A stretch of 64,000 nt of DNA from Micromonospora sp. CCTCC AA 2012012 (GCF_040499845.1 NZ_CP159342.1:1860001-1924000), one strand, 5' to 3'. Counted from the first letter of the stretch, positions 16,394-24,864 are shown. Numbers and translations: made by a program. Notes: generated by a model from the sequence alone, not told the origin.

Positions 16394-17616
16394 GCCGAGC
16401 TCCCTCCGAGAAGTGTCCGTTCCACCAGGGCTACCCGGTGGCGTAGCGCGTCGGGCGTGGCCGTCAGGTCCGGGGCCTGCTCCAGCCACCACGCCACGAT
16501 GCGCTCCCGCAGCGCGGCCGGAGCGGGCGCCCGCCCGGCCAGCCGCACCCCCCAGTAGGCCCGCAGCGGACGGATGATCGCCCACTGGGTGAGGGGCAGC
16601 CGGTCGTCGACGAGTCGACCACCCACCAGGCCGTCGCGCGGGCCACGGTCGAGGACGACGTCGACGACCTGCGCGGCGAGCCGTTCGCGCGGCGGACCGG
16701 CGCCGACCGTCGTGGCCAGCGCGTCGGCGAGGACGGCGTCGACCGCGGCGACATCGGGCCAGGCGCTCAACGCGTGCAGCAGCACCGCGTAGACGGACAG
16801 CAGCGGCTCCACGACCGCCTCCCGGTACGCGTCGCGCAGCGCCGGGTCGAGCCACAACCGCCGGGCGATCCCCGGACTGTACGAGTAGTACTCGCGGTAC
16901 AGATCCTCGAAGAGCGCGTACCCCACCGGGAGGACCCGCACCGCGAGGTCGCGGACCAGCCGTAACGCGTCCACGGACCGCTGCGCGTCGGCACCCATCG
17001 CCGCCGTGACCACGAAGCAGTCGATCTGCCAGTCGCCCGAGCTGCTGCCGGGGCTGCCGCAGCCGCCGTTGTGGCTGGTGGTGAGCCGCAGGTCCTCGCC
17101 CTTGGCCGATCGGGCGACGTTCTCGTCGGTCTCGGCCGCCTGTTCCTCGGCCGCGCTCGTGGCCGCGACGGCGCTGTTGACGATGTGCCAGGCGTGCGAG
17201 AGTTCGTGATAGAGAATGATCGCCCGGGGAAAATCGACGTGGCTGCCGGACTGGCCGTCGACCCAGTATCCGGAACCGTTGCACATACCGACGTCGTACG
17301 CGACCCGGACAACGGTGTCACCGGTGGACGTCGTGTCGGTGAACGTTTCCCCGGCCACCGCCGTGATCGCATTTCCGTCGGGCAGGACGAAGGAACTCGG
17401 CACTCCGGAGACGACGATGTCGCCGGTCGAGTCGACCAGTGCCTTGATGCGTTGCGACACGGCGTCCGCGCCGGGCGAGGTGTAGGTCAGCCGCACGATG
17501 TCGGTGAAGCCCGTGACGTTGACCTCGCCGAGGTCACCCGAGCCGCCGGTCAGTGACGTGAAATCGGCGAAGACCTGATCGGAATTGCCGAAACCGACGT
17601 CGATGTACAGTGCCAC
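16381..17616 (-). CDS. M91-like zinc metallopeptidase of unknown role
   Basis: An HExxH peptidase of about 411 residues. The motif is AIILYHELSHAWHIVN near residue 142, followed by EEQAAETDENVARSAKGEDL. This spacing and the Glu/Asn-Val-Arg stretch resemble family M91 (NleD-type effector peptidases and bacterial relatives). The N-terminal third is strand-rich and Thr/Ser-rich, and the C-terminal half is helical. There is no signal peptide. The second GTG at 17616 is chosen because AGGAGG lies five bases upstream; the first GTG at 17622 overlaps that site. It leads a three-gene unit with two unknown proteins. Secretion by a contractile or other device, or an internal regulatory role, are both open. 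Confidence 0.65.
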   Translation of the reverse strand: MALYIDVGFGNSDQVFADFTSLTGGSGDLGEVNVTGFTDIVRLTYTSPGADAVSQRIKALVDSTGDIVVSGVPSSFVLPDGNAITAVAGETFTDTTSTGDTVVRVAYDVGMCNGSGYWVDGQSGSHVDFPRAIILYHELSHAWHIVNSAVAATSAAEEQAAETDENVARSAKGEDLRLTTSHNGGCGSPGSSSGDWQIDCFVVTAAMGADAQRSVDALRLVRDLAVRVLPVGYALFEDLYREYYSYSPGIARRLWLDPALRDAYREAVVEPLLSVYAVLLHALSAWPDVAAVDAVLADALATTVGAGPPRERLAAQVVDVVLDRGPRDGLVGGRLVDDRLPLTQWAIIRPLRAYWGVRLAGRAPAPAALRERIVAWWLEQAPDLTATPDALRHRVALVERTLLGGSSAWRR

Positions 17617-17919
17617 ACGCACCTCCTCTCCGAGGTTGGTCGAGTGGTGCCAGGCTATTTGCGCCGGTCCGCCATTTCGGTCGGCGAGCCGACATGAGGG
17701 AGGTCGGAATTCCGGCGCAGGGCCGCCGGAAACAGTCGACGGAATTATGTGATCGACCGCAGGAAATTTGCGCCTCGGCGTTCTTTCCGCCGCCGGGGGT
17801 CAATTCCGGCCGGCGGCACGGGACCCGCGCGCACGGCGGGCGGCGGGGTGTCGGCGTACATTCCAGGTGGGCCGCCGACCGGTCGGCCCTCGTACCGGTG
17901 GACGGGAAGGACCGGCGGC
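17617..17919. other. Divergent intergenic region, metallopeptidase cassette / DUF1232 gene
   Basis: About 300 bases with no gene I can support. It should contain promoters for both directions. On the minus strand CAAATAGCCT near 17655 gives a TANNNT -10 (TAGCCT), but I could not find a convincing -35. GC content is lower than in the flanking genes. Confidence 0.35.
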
Positions 17920-18420
17920 GTGCGCGACTGGCTGATCGGCCTGGGTGTGGCGGTGGCCTGCCTGCTCGCCAGCTGGGGGCTGCTGGTGCTGCTGGCGCGG
18001 CGGCTGCCCCCGGGCATCCTGCGGGACCTGGCCGCCTTCATTCCCGACTGCCTCACCGCCGTCCGGCGGCTGCGCCGCGACCCCCGGGTGCCGCGCCGGG
18101 CGAAGGTCGTCATCGTCTTCGCCGGGCTCTGGCTGGCCAGCCCGATCGATCTGATCCCGGAGTTCCTGCCGGTGATCGGGCCGCTGGACGACATCGTGGT
18201 GGTGGCCCTGGCGCTGCGCTACGCGGGCCGGCAGGTCCCCCGGGAGGTGCTGCTGGCCGCCTGGCCCGGTGAGCCGCGGCTGCTGCTGCGCCTGCTCGGC
18301 CCCGCCACCGACCGCGCCCCGGCGGTCGACGGCGACCCGGGCACCGGCCCCGCCCCGGCCACCGATGGTGGTCCGGCGGTCGGCGGGCCGGCCACCCGCG
18401 GCGGCGCGGTCGACCGCTGA
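17920..18420 (+). CDS. DUF1232 (YkvA-like) membrane-associated protein
   Basis: A 166-residue protein from GTG 17920. The first 25 residues form a membrane helix (WLIGLGVAVACLLASWGLLV). Then comes RRDPRVPRRAKVVIVFAGLW with LASPIDLIPEFLPVIGPLDD, the unmistakable DUF1232/YkvA signature (SPIDLIPdFiPViGylDD). The tail after residue 125 is Ala/Pro/Asp-rich and probably disordered. The family's function is unknown. It is followed after 7 bases by the TauE/SafE gene, and both are likely one transcript. The start is the GTG preceding the membrane helix; longer upstream reading is Arg-rich and unlike homologs. Confidence 0.8.
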   Translation: MRDWLIGLGVAVACLLASWGLLVLLARRLPPGILRDLAAFIPDCLTAVRRLRRDPRVPRRAKVVIVFAGLWLASPIDLIPEFLPVIGPLDDIVVVALALRYAGRQVPREVLLAAWPGEPRLLLRLLGPATDRAPAVDGDPGTGPAPATDGGPAVGGPATRGGAVDR

Positions 18421-18427
18421 CCCGACG

Positions 18428-19144
18428 GTGGGCGCCCTGCTGGCCGCGTCGGCGGCGGCGTTCGTCCTGGCGGCGCTCTCGGCGGTGACCGGCTTCGGCG
18501 GTGGGGTGCTGCTGCTGCCGGTCTTCACCGCGCTGTTCGGGCTGCGGGTGGCGGTGCCGGTGCTGACCCTGGCCCAACTGTCCAGCAACGGTGCCCGGGT
18601 CTGGCTGAACCGGCGGGAGTTGCGTGGTGACCTGGCCGGCCGGTTCGCCCTCGGGGCGGTGCCGTTCGCCGTGGCCGGGGCGCTGCTGCTCGCGCACGCT
18701 CCCCTCGCCGCGCTGAAACGCCTGCTCGGGGTGTTCCTGCTCGCGGTGGTGGCCTGGCGGCACGGGGGCCGGCGCCCCCGTCGCCCGACGGGCCGGACCT
18801 TCGTCGCGGTCGGCGCGGCGTCCGGGATCGGTTCGGCGCTGCTCGGCTCCGTCGGCCCGCTGACCGCGCCGTTCTTCCTGGCGTACGGGCTGACCCGGGC
18901 CGCGTACGTGGGCACCGAGGCGGCCGGCGCGCTGACCCTGCACGTGGCGAAGACCGTCGGCTACGCCGCCGGCGGCCTGGTCACCCGGGACGTGGTGCTG
19001 CTCGGCGCGGCGTTGACCCCGGCCACCCTCGCCGGGGCGTGGGTGGGCCGGCGGATCGTCGGCCGGCTCAGCGACCGGCTCTTCGTGCTGCTGGTCGAGG
19101 CGGGGCTGATCGCGGCGGCGGTGCTGTTCCTGGCCGGGTGGTGA
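18428..19144 (+). CDS. TauE/SafE-family membrane permease
   Basis: A 238-residue protein with about eight hydrophobic helices. The first carries ALSAVTGFGGGVLLLPVFTA and a matching repeat near the middle carries GAASGIGSALLGSVGPLTAP. This two-repeat arrangement is typical of TauE/SafE (DUF81) permeases, which export sulfite, sulfoacetate or related anions. The substrate cannot be assigned. GTG 18428 lies 7 bases after the DUF1232 stop. It ends 7 bases from the convergent acetyltransferase gene. Confidence 0.82.
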   Translation: MGALLAASAAAFVLAALSAVTGFGGGVLLLPVFTALFGLRVAVPVLTLAQLSSNGARVWLNRRELRGDLAGRFALGAVPFAVAGALLLAHAPLAALKRLLGVFLLAVVAWRHGGRRPRRPTGRTFVAVGAASGIGSALLGSVGPLTAPFFLAYGLTRAAYVGTEAAGALTLHVAKTVGYAAGGLVTRDVVLLGAALTPATLAGAWVGRRIVGRLSDRLFVLLVEAGLIAAAVLFLAGW

Positions 19145-19151
19145 CCGGGGT

Positions 19152-19700
19152 TTAGCGGTGCCGGCGCACGTGCCGGTGCCCGTCGCGGGGGAACGGCGGT
19201 CGGGCGGGCAGCACCTCCTGGAAGGCGTACCCGCTCTTCTCGGCGACCCGGCAGGACGCCGGGTTGTCCACCTGGTGCAGCAGTTCCAGCCGGGTCAGGC
19301 CGGCGGCGGCGAACCGGGCGAAGGCCCACTCGGTGACCGCCACCGTGGCACGGGACGCCACCCCACGCCCCCGCGCCGACGCGGCCGTCCAGTAGCCCAG
19401 CTCGGCGTGCCCCCGGCCCGGCAGGAACTCCTTCAGCAGCACCTGGGCGACCAGCCGCTCCCCGTCGGGCCCGGGTTCGAGGACCGCGAAGCTGAACCGG
19501 CGGCCGGCCGCCCAGCCCTGCCGGCTGCGGCGCAGGAACGCCGCCGCGTCGGCGGTGGTGTCCACCGGGCGCCGGGTGAAGCGGCGCAGCACCGGATCCC
19601 GGTACGCCGCGAGCAGCTCCTCGACGTCCTCGTCCCGCCAGGGGCGCAGCAGCAGCCCGGGCGCGGTGGAGGTGGGGGCGGCCGTCAGCACGATCGACAT
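19152..19700 (-). CDS. GNAT N-acetyltransferase, RimJ/RimL-like
   Basis: A 182-residue protein. GLLLRPWRDEDVEELLAAYRD is the standard RimJ/RimL opening and LGYWTAASARGRGVASRATV the acetyl-CoA-binding segment (motif A), followed by LTRLELLHQVDNPASCRVAEKSGY (motif B). It should acetylate a protein N-terminus, an aminoglycoside-like amine or another small amine. It is cytoplasmic, and no neighbour points to a substrate. It ends convergent with the TauE/SafE gene. Confidence 0.88.
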   Translation of the reverse strand: MSIVLTAAPTSTAPGLLLRPWRDEDVEELLAAYRDPVLRRFTRRPVDTTADAAAFLRRSRQGWAAGRRFSFAVLEPGPDGERLVAQVLLKEFLPGRGHAELGYWTAASARGRGVASRATVAVTEWAFARFAAAGLTRLELLHQVDNPASCRVAEKSGYAFQEVLPARPPFPRDGHRHVRRHR

Positions 19701-19754
19701 CCTGTCAGTGTCGCCCGTCCCGGCTGTGGTGGCGATCCCCTGTGTGGTGCGGGT

Positions 19755-20264
19755 TCAGAGGGCGTCGGGCTGGCCCAGCGCCGGGTGCCGTTCGCCGGGC
19801 CGGGCGTACCAGGTGGGGGCGTCCGCGTCGGCGGTGGTGTCGATCCGCAGCCGCGCCCAGTCGTCCAGGGCGGGCAGGTCGTCCGGGGCGAACCAGCCGA
19901 CCTCGAGGGACTCGTCACCGTCCGCGGTGGGGGTGCCGCCGACGGCGCGGCAGCGGAACCACACGTTGAGGTATTCGCAGACGTCACCGTTGGGATAGAC
20001 GACCGGATGGGTGGCGACCCCGCCGACCCGCTCGATCGTCGCCTGCACGCCGGTCTCCTCGTGGATCTCCCGCAGCAGCGCGTCCGCGGGCTGTTCGCCG
20101 GGGTCGACCACGCCGGCGGGCAGCGACCAGCGGCCGTTGTCGCTGCGCCGGACCAGCAGCAGCCGTCCGGCGTCGTCGCGCACGATGCCGCTCACGCCGG
20201 GCAGCAGGAGCAGCTCGGGTCCGATCCGGGCGCGCATCCGGGCGATGTACGGGGACAGGGCCAT
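19755..20264 (-). CDS. Nudix hydrolase
   Basis: A 169-residue protein with a complete Nudix box, GVVDPGEQPADALLREIHEE then TGV, near residues 61-83. The preceding strands, DAGRLLLVRRSDNGRWSLPA, are typical of MutT-like and NUDIX-DR type enzymes. It should hydrolyse a nucleoside diphosphate linked to another moiety, with Mg at the box glutamates. The product is cytoplasmic. It lies between the acetyltransferase (same strand, 54 bases downstream) and a divergent coiled-coil gene. Confidence 0.9.
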   Translation of the reverse strand: MALSPYIARMRARIGPELLLLPGVSGIVRDDAGRLLLVRRSDNGRWSLPAGVVDPGEQPADALLREIHEETGVQATIERVGGVATHPVVYPNGDVCEYLNVWFRCRAVGGTPTADGDESLEVGWFAPDDLPALDDWARLRIDTTADADAPTWYARPGERHPALGQPDAL

Positions 20265-20337
20265 CCCGGCACCCTACCGGCCGGCCCGCCGGTGTCGCCG
20301 TACCCGGCCGGCGCCCCGCCACTAGACTTCGCCCTCG

Positions 20338-21489
20338 ATGGACGCCGAGCCCACCCCCGCCACCGACACCCGCCCCTGCGCCCACTGTGGTCGGGAGGTG
20401 CCGCAACGCGTCGGCGCGGGCCGGCCGTTCCGCTACTGCCGGGACAACGACGGCGCCTGCCAGCGGGCGTCCCGCAACTCGCGGATGCGGCACCGTAACG
20501 CTCCCGGCCTGCCCGGTCAGGTCGCCCGCACCTGGGAGGCGGTGGACCGGCTCGACCAGATCGTGGACACCCTCAGCGAGGCGCTGCACGCCGAGCTCTC
20601 CCCCGCCGGGGTGGAGCGGCAGCTGGCGCAGCTGCGCGCCGAGGCGGCCGCGCAGGTGGCCGCCGCGCACACCGAACGCGACGACGCGCGCCGCGACGCC
20701 GAGGACGCGGCGGCGACCGTGGCGCGGGCCCGGCAGGAGACCCGCGCCGCCACCGCCGACCGGGACACCGCCCACGAGCGGGCGACACGCGCCGACGCGC
20801 AGGCCACCGCCGCCGCGCAGCGCGCGGAGCAGGCCGAGGCGGCCCGGGACGAGGCCCGTCGGGAGGCCAGCGCCGCGCAGGCGCTGCGGGTGCAGGCCGA
20901 ACGGGACCGCGACGGCGCGCGGCACGAGGTGCGTACCCTCCGGGCGGAACTGGACGCCGACCGTCGCCGGGCGGCGGACCTGACCGCCGAACGGGACGCC
21001 GCCCGGACCGACGCGGAGCGGGCGCTGCGCTCGGCCGGCGAGGCCGTGCAGCGCGCCGAGCAGTCCCGCGACCAGGCCCGCCAGGCCCGCGCCGACGCCG
21101 ACCGGGCCCGCGCGGAGGCCGAGCAGGCCCGCGCCGACGCCGACCGGGCGCGGGCGGAGGCCGCCGACGCGGACCGGGCGCGCCGTGACGCCGAGACGGC
21201 CCGGGACCGCGCGGAGACCACCGCCCGGGAGGCCGCCGAGGAGACCGGGCGTCGGCTCGTCGCGCTGACCGGCGAGCGGGACAGCCTGGCCGCCGACCTG
21301 ACGGCCGCGCGGGACGCCGCCGCGTCCGCCGAGGCCCGGCTCGCCGAGCTGACGGTACGGCTGCACGCCGCCGAAGCCGACCGGGAGGTCGCCCAGCGCC
21401 GCTCGGCGCAGCTCGCCGACCAGGTCAGCGACCTGGCCAGCGCCCTGGCCCGGCTCGGCTCGGCCGGCGCCACCCGCCCACCGGCCTGA
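20338..21489 (+). CDS. Long coiled-coil protein with N-terminal Cys cluster
   Basis: A 383-residue protein. The first 50 residues hold PCAHCGREVPQRVGAGRPFRYC and, a few residues later, another Cys (GACQR), a likely small zinc-binding knuckle similar to that of FCS or HNH-like modules. From about residue 60 to the end the sequence is almost continuous Ala/Arg/Glu/Asp heptads, a long coiled coil. It includes a 14-residue unit repeated in tandem (QARADADRARAEAE-type). The protein resembles actinobacterial proteins loosely called chromosome-segregation ATPase-like, but no ATPase domain is present. A scaffold or DNA-associated role is a guess. Confidence 0.65.
   Translation: MDAEPTPATDTRPCAHCGREVPQRVGAGRPFRYCRDNDGACQRASRNSRMRHRNAPGLPGQVARTWEAVDRLDQIVDTLSEALHAELSPAGVERQLAQLRAEAAAQVAAAHTERDDARRDAEDAAATVARARQETRAATADRDTAHERATRADAQATAAAQRAEQAEAARDEARREASAAQALRVQAERDRDGARHEVRTLRAELDADRRRAADLTAERDAARTDAERALRSAGEAVQRAEQSRDQARQARADADRARAEAEQARADADRARAEAADADRARRDAETARDRAETTAREAAEETGRRLVALTGERDSLAADLTAARDAAASAEARLAELTVRLHAAEADREVAQRRSAQLADQVSDLASALARLGSAGATRPPA
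21082..21165 (+). repeat. Tandem 42-base repeat in the coiled-coil gene
   Basis: The segment starting CAGGCCCGCGCCGACGCCGA at 21082 recurs at 21124 nearly unchanged and then decays. It encodes two copies of a 14-residue (two-heptad) unit, so the coil grew by in-frame duplication. Confidence 0.6.
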
Positions 21490-21545
21490 GCCGAAGGGTG
21501 GGAACGGGGCAGCGCCGCGTGCCCCGCGACGGCCATCATGCGGGT

Positions 21546-22136
21546 GTGGGAAAGACATACGAACGCCTCGACGGCCGGCTGCGCACCTTCATCGAGGAGC
21601 AGCCGCTCTTCTTCACCGCGACCGCGCCGCTGGCCGGCGACGGCACGATCAACCTGTCCCCGAAGGGGCTGCGCGGCTCCTTCGCGGTGGTCGACGACCT
21701 GACCGTCGCCTACCTGGACTTCGCCGGCAGCAACGCCGAGACGATCGCCCACCTGCGGGAGAACGGCCGGATCACGCTGATGTGGTGCGCCTTCACCGGC
21801 CCGCCGAACATCGTCCGGGTGCACGGGCGGGGCGAGCCGGTGTTCCGCGACGACCCCCGCTGGACGGACCTGGTCCGGCTCTTCCCGGACATCGACGCCT
21901 CCGCGCACGGCCTGCGGGCGATCATCGTGGTGCGCGCCGAGCTGATCCGGGACACCTGCGGCTACGCGGTGCCGCTGATGACCTACGACGCCGACCGGGA
22001 CCTGCACGGGCGCCGCTTCGCCCGGGAGGACGACGCGTCGCTGAGCGCCTACTTCGCGGGCAAGGACCACGTGGCCAGCAGCATCGACGGCCTGCCGGGT
22101 CTGCCGTTGCCGCTGCCACCGACCCCGGCGGCCTGA
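21546..22136 (+). CDS. Pyridoxamine 5'-phosphate oxidase-family flavoprotein
   Basis: A 196-residue protein from GTG 21546 (VGKTYERLDGRLRTFIEEQ). PLFFTATAPLAGDGTINLSP followed by KGLRGSFAVVDDLTVAYLDF is characteristic of the PPOX split-barrel subgroup of small FMN- or F420-binding proteins; ITLMWCAFTGPPNIVRVHGR is the following strand pair. It probably reduces a small molecule or binds flavin, and it is not the vitamin B6 biosynthetic enzyme itself. It ends 6 bases from the convergent POT transporter. Confidence 0.82.
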   Translation: MGKTYERLDGRLRTFIEEQPLFFTATAPLAGDGTINLSPKGLRGSFAVVDDLTVAYLDFAGSNAETIAHLRENGRITLMWCAFTGPPNIVRVHGRGEPVFRDDPRWTDLVRLFPDIDASAHGLRAIIVVRAELIRDTCGYAVPLMTYDADRDLHGRRFAREDDASLSAYFAGKDHVASSIDGLPGLPLPLPPTPAA

Positions 22137-22142
22137 ACGCAC

Positions 22143-23624
22143 TCAGTGGATGCCGGCCATCAGCCGCCGGATGTGTCGGGCGAACATCACCGCGCCCAGC
22201 CCCAGCAGCACCGACGCGAGACCGAAGGTGAGGAAGTACGTCGGCTCGGGCCAGGTCTCGGCGAGGCGGGCCACCTGCCCACCGATCGCGTCACCGACGG
22301 CGGTGGCGAGGAACCACAGGCCCATCATCTGGCTGGCGTACTTGACCGGGGCGAGCTTGGTGGTGGCGGAGAGCCCGACCGGGCTGAGCGACAGCTCACC
22401 GGCGACCTGGATGGCGTACACGGCGACCAGCCACCACGGGGAGACCAGGTCGCCGCCGACGGCGGCCTTCGCGGCGGCGGCCATCAGCACGAACGACAGG
22501 CCGTTGAGGACCAGCCCGACGGCGAACTTCATCGGTGTGGACACCCGGTGGCCCAGCTTCAGCCACAGCAGCGCGGCCAGCGGCGCGCCGATGATCACCA
22601 GGATCGGGTTGACCGACTGGAGCCACGACGCCGGGAAGGTGAAGCCGAACACGTCCCGGTCGGTCCGGTCGGCGGCGAAGATGTTCAGCACCGACCCGGC
22701 CTGGTCGTAGATCAGCCAGAACGCCGCCGCGAAGACGAACAGCCACAGGTACGCCTTCATCCGGGAACGTTCGGTGTCGCTGATCTCCCGGTCGGTGAGG
22801 ATCCGGGCGAAGTATCCGATGGTCACCAGGACGGTGACCGCGGTGAGCAGGTTGACCACGGTGTTGACGGTGAACAGCCCGGCCAGGGCGAGCCCGGCCA
22901 GCACCAGCACCGCCACGGCGACGGTGACGCCGATGCGGGTCAGCGCCCGGCGCCGGTCCGCGCCGAGCAGCGGGTCGGCCGGCAGCGCTCCGGCGTCGCC
23001 GAGGTTGCGCCGGCCCAGGACGTACTGGAGCACGCCGAAGGTCATGCCGATCGCGGCGGCCCCGAACCCCAGATGCCAGTTGATCTTCTCGCCGAGGAAG
23101 CCGGTGACCAGCGGGGCGATGAACGCCCCCAGGTTGATGCCCATGTAGAACAGCGAGAACCCGGCGTCGCGGCGCGGGGAGTCCCGGTCGTAGAGGGCGC
23201 CGACCATGGTGGAGATGTTGGGTTTGAGCAGGCCGGTGCCGAGCACGATCAGGGCCATGCCGGCGAAGACGCTCCACCGGGCGGGCACCGCCATCACGTA
23301 GTGGCCGGCGGCGATGACCACCCCACCCCACAGCACGCTGCGCCGGGCCCCGATCAGCCGGTCGGCGATCCACCCGCCGGGCAGCGCCATCAGATAGACC
23401 ATCGCGTTGTACGTGCCGTAGACGGCGTTGGCGGTGGACTCGCGGATGGCGAGGCCGTCGTCGGCGACCGACGCGGTGAGGTACAGCACCAGGATCGCCC
23501 GCATGCCGTAGAAGCTGAACCGTTCCCACATCTCGGTGAGGAACAGGGTCGACAGGGCGCGCGGGTGACCGAAGAAGGTCTTCCCGCCGGGCGGTCGGGC
23601 GTCGACCGGCGCGTCACTGGTCAT
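22143..23624 (-). CDS. POT-family proton-dependent oligopeptide transporter
   Basis: A 493-residue protein with about 14 membrane helices. The family signature ExxERFxYYG is present as TEMWERFSFYGMRAILVLYL at about residue 33. GTGLLKPNISTMVGALYDRD is the PTR2 signature loop, and FSLFYMGINLGAFIAPLVTG follows. It should import di- and tripeptides with protons. The ATG at 23624 has GGAGGTGACG just upstream and is preferred to earlier GTG/ATG codons. It is divergent from rbpA. Confidence 0.92.
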   Translation of the reverse strand: MTSDAPVDARPPGGKTFFGHPRALSTLFLTEMWERFSFYGMRAILVLYLTASVADDGLAIRESTANAVYGTYNAMVYLMALPGGWIADRLIGARRSVLWGGVVIAAGHYVMAVPARWSVFAGMALIVLGTGLLKPNISTMVGALYDRDSPRRDAGFSLFYMGINLGAFIAPLVTGFLGEKINWHLGFGAAAIGMTFGVLQYVLGRRNLGDAGALPADPLLGADRRRALTRIGVTVAVAVLVLAGLALAGLFTVNTVVNLLTAVTVLVTIGYFARILTDREISDTERSRMKAYLWLFVFAAAFWLIYDQAGSVLNIFAADRTDRDVFGFTFPASWLQSVNPILVIIGAPLAALLWLKLGHRVSTPMKFAVGLVLNGLSFVLMAAAAKAAVGGDLVSPWWLVAVYAIQVAGELSLSPVGLSATTKLAPVKYASQMMGLWFLATAVGDAIGGQVARLAETWPEPTYFLTFGLASVLLGLGAVMFARHIRRLMAGIH

Positions 23625-23825
23625 CGTCACCTCCGGCACACGTGCGGCGGCTACCATCCCCCGGGGTCGGCCGCCGACGGCGGCCGGCGTCGGGGGCTAA
23701 CATCCCCGATAACAGGCGAAACACTCCACCGTTTCGACCCGGCCGGGGACGACCTCGCCGGGTGGCTGCGCTGGGCGGCTACCCTTGTCAGGATCCGCCC
23801 GTGCGCCGGCCCGCCGGCGTGGGCG

Positions 23826-23852
23826 GGAATGGCCCGGCGGGGACGGACCGTT
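23826..23852 (+). promoter_or_regulatory. Sigma-R (SigR/SigH)-type promoter of rbpA
   Basis: GGAAT at 23826-23830 and GTT at 23850-23852 are separated by 19 bases, matching the actinobacterial sigma-R consensus GGAAT-N18/19-GTT. The expected start is near 23860, leaving a leader of about 33 bases to the ATG at 23893 with ribosome site GAGGGGAAG. In Streptomyces rbpA is a known thiol-oxidative-stress (sigma-R) target, so the site agrees with family knowledge. Confidence 0.75.
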
Positions 23853-23892
23853 ACACGAGTAGACCAGCACCACGGACGAGGGGAAGTCGATC

Positions 23893-24234
23893 ATGGGCGA
23901 GCGTATGCTGCGCGGAAGCCGCCTGGGCGCGGTGAGCTACGAATCCGACCGCAACACCGAGCTCGCACCGCGGCAGACCCGCGAGTACCTGTGCGCCAAG
24001 GGCCACCAGTTCGAGGTGCCGTTCGCCGTCGACGCCGAGGTCCCCACGACCTGGGAGTGCAAGTTCGACGGCAGCGTCGCCCGGCTGGTCGACGGCAGTG
24101 AGCCGGAGCAGAAGAAGGCCAAGCCGCCGCGTACCCACTGGGACATGCTGCTGGAGCGGCGCTCCATCGCCGAGCTGGAGGACATCCTGGCCGAGCGGCT
24201 GCAGGAGGTCCGCACCCGGCGCGGTCGCGCCTGA
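23893..24234 (+). CDS. rbpA: RNA polymerase-binding protein RbpA
   Basis: A 113-residue protein. The N-terminal tail MGERMLRGSRLGAVSYESDR is the conserved RbpA tail. It is followed by a small beta-barrel with EYLCAKGHQFEVPFAVDAEV and TTWECKFDGS (CxxxH and C zinc-site relatives), then a basic linker and the sigma-interaction domain RTHWDMLLERRSIAELEDIL. RbpA binds RNA polymerase and the principal sigma factor and stabilises open complexes; it is found only in actinobacteria. The gene has its own sigma-R-type promoter and a strong terminator. The length and all domains are normal. Confidence 0.97.
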   Translation: MGERMLRGSRLGAVSYESDRNTELAPRQTREYLCAKGHQFEVPFAVDAEVPTTWECKFDGSVARLVDGSEPEQKKAKPPRTHWDMLLERRSIAELEDILAERLQEVRTRRGRA

Positions 24235-24241
24235 TCAGCGA

Positions 24242-24286
24242 ACACGACAGCGCCCCCGGGATCCCGTCCCGGGGGCGCCGTCGTGT
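24242..24286. terminator. Bidirectional terminator between rbpA and fxsA
   Basis: GCGCCCCCGGGA (24250-24261) pairs perfectly with TCCCGGGGGCGC (24267-24278). After one mismatch the flanks ACACGAC-type bases pair for seven more. The two genes converge here, 8 and 5 bases from the stem ends. Confidence 0.85.
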
Positions 24287-24290
24287 GGTC

Positions 24291-24809
24291 TCAGGGGCGG
24301 CCGGGCTCGACGATCTCGCCCTCGATGGCGCGGCCCGGGTCGGTGACCGGCGTGGCCGTCGGGGCGGTCGTGGGCTGCGGGTCACCGCGCCGCACCCGCA
24401 CCCGGCGGGGCCCGAACAGGTCACCGGCGGTCATCGACGACACCCGCCGCTCCGCGGCACGCTGCACCCCGGAGCGGGCCAGCCGGCGCACCGGCGGCAC
24501 CAGCAGCAACAACCCCACCAGCCCGCTGACCAGGCCCGGCAACGCCAGCAGCAGGGCACCCACCAGGCCCACCAGACCGTCGGTCACCTGCCGTCCCGGC
24601 GGTTGCCGGGACTCCAGCGCGGCCCGGAAACCCCGCCACGCGCGCATCCCCTCGCGGCGCAGCAGCACCAACCCCAGCAGCGACGCCGCGAACATCAACA
24701 GCACCGCCGCGCCGTAACCGATCCCCCGCCCCACCAGGACGAACACCGCCAGCTCCAGCACCGCGAGCAGCAGCAGGGCCGGCGGCACGAACCTCAGTAC
24801 TCGGCGCAT
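24291..24809 (-). CDS. fxsA: FxsA-family membrane protein
   Basis: A 172-residue protein. An N-terminal helix pair (VPPALLLLAVLELAVFVLVG and GAAVLLMFAASLLGLVLLRR), then EGMRAWRGFRAALESRQPPG, and a second hydrophobic part DGLVGLVGALLLALPGLVSG match FxsA (YtzA-like), whose E. coli member relieves exclusion of phage T7. The cytoplasmic C-terminus is Arg/Pro-rich and variable. Its role in actinobacteria is unknown. It is upstream of a divergent-free gap of 55 bases before ppm1, and transcription of the ppm1 and lnt genes may continue into it. Confidence 0.88.
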   Translation of the reverse strand: MRRVLRFVPPALLLLAVLELAVFVLVGRGIGYGAAVLLMFAASLLGLVLLRREGMRAWRGFRAALESRQPPGRQVTDGLVGLVGALLLALPGLVSGLVGLLLLVPPVRRLARSGVQRAAERRVSSMTAGDLFGPRRVRVRRGDPQPTTAPTATPVTDPGRAIEGEIVEPGRP

Positions 24810-24864
24810 CTCACCTCATCTGCCGTGGGAGTCAACCCGCTCCTCCAGCATGACACGTCCGCGC

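Noticed and set aside
22146..24101. A 651-codon plus-strand frame across the POT gene and rbpA start
   Set aside because: It is antisense to a POT transporter with all family motifs and overlaps rbpA in a wrong frame.
24291..24809. FxsA gene and the HNH-like gene as parts of a prophage
   Set aside because: They are 19 kb apart, surrounded by ordinary chromosomal genes, with no integrase, terminase or structural genes.
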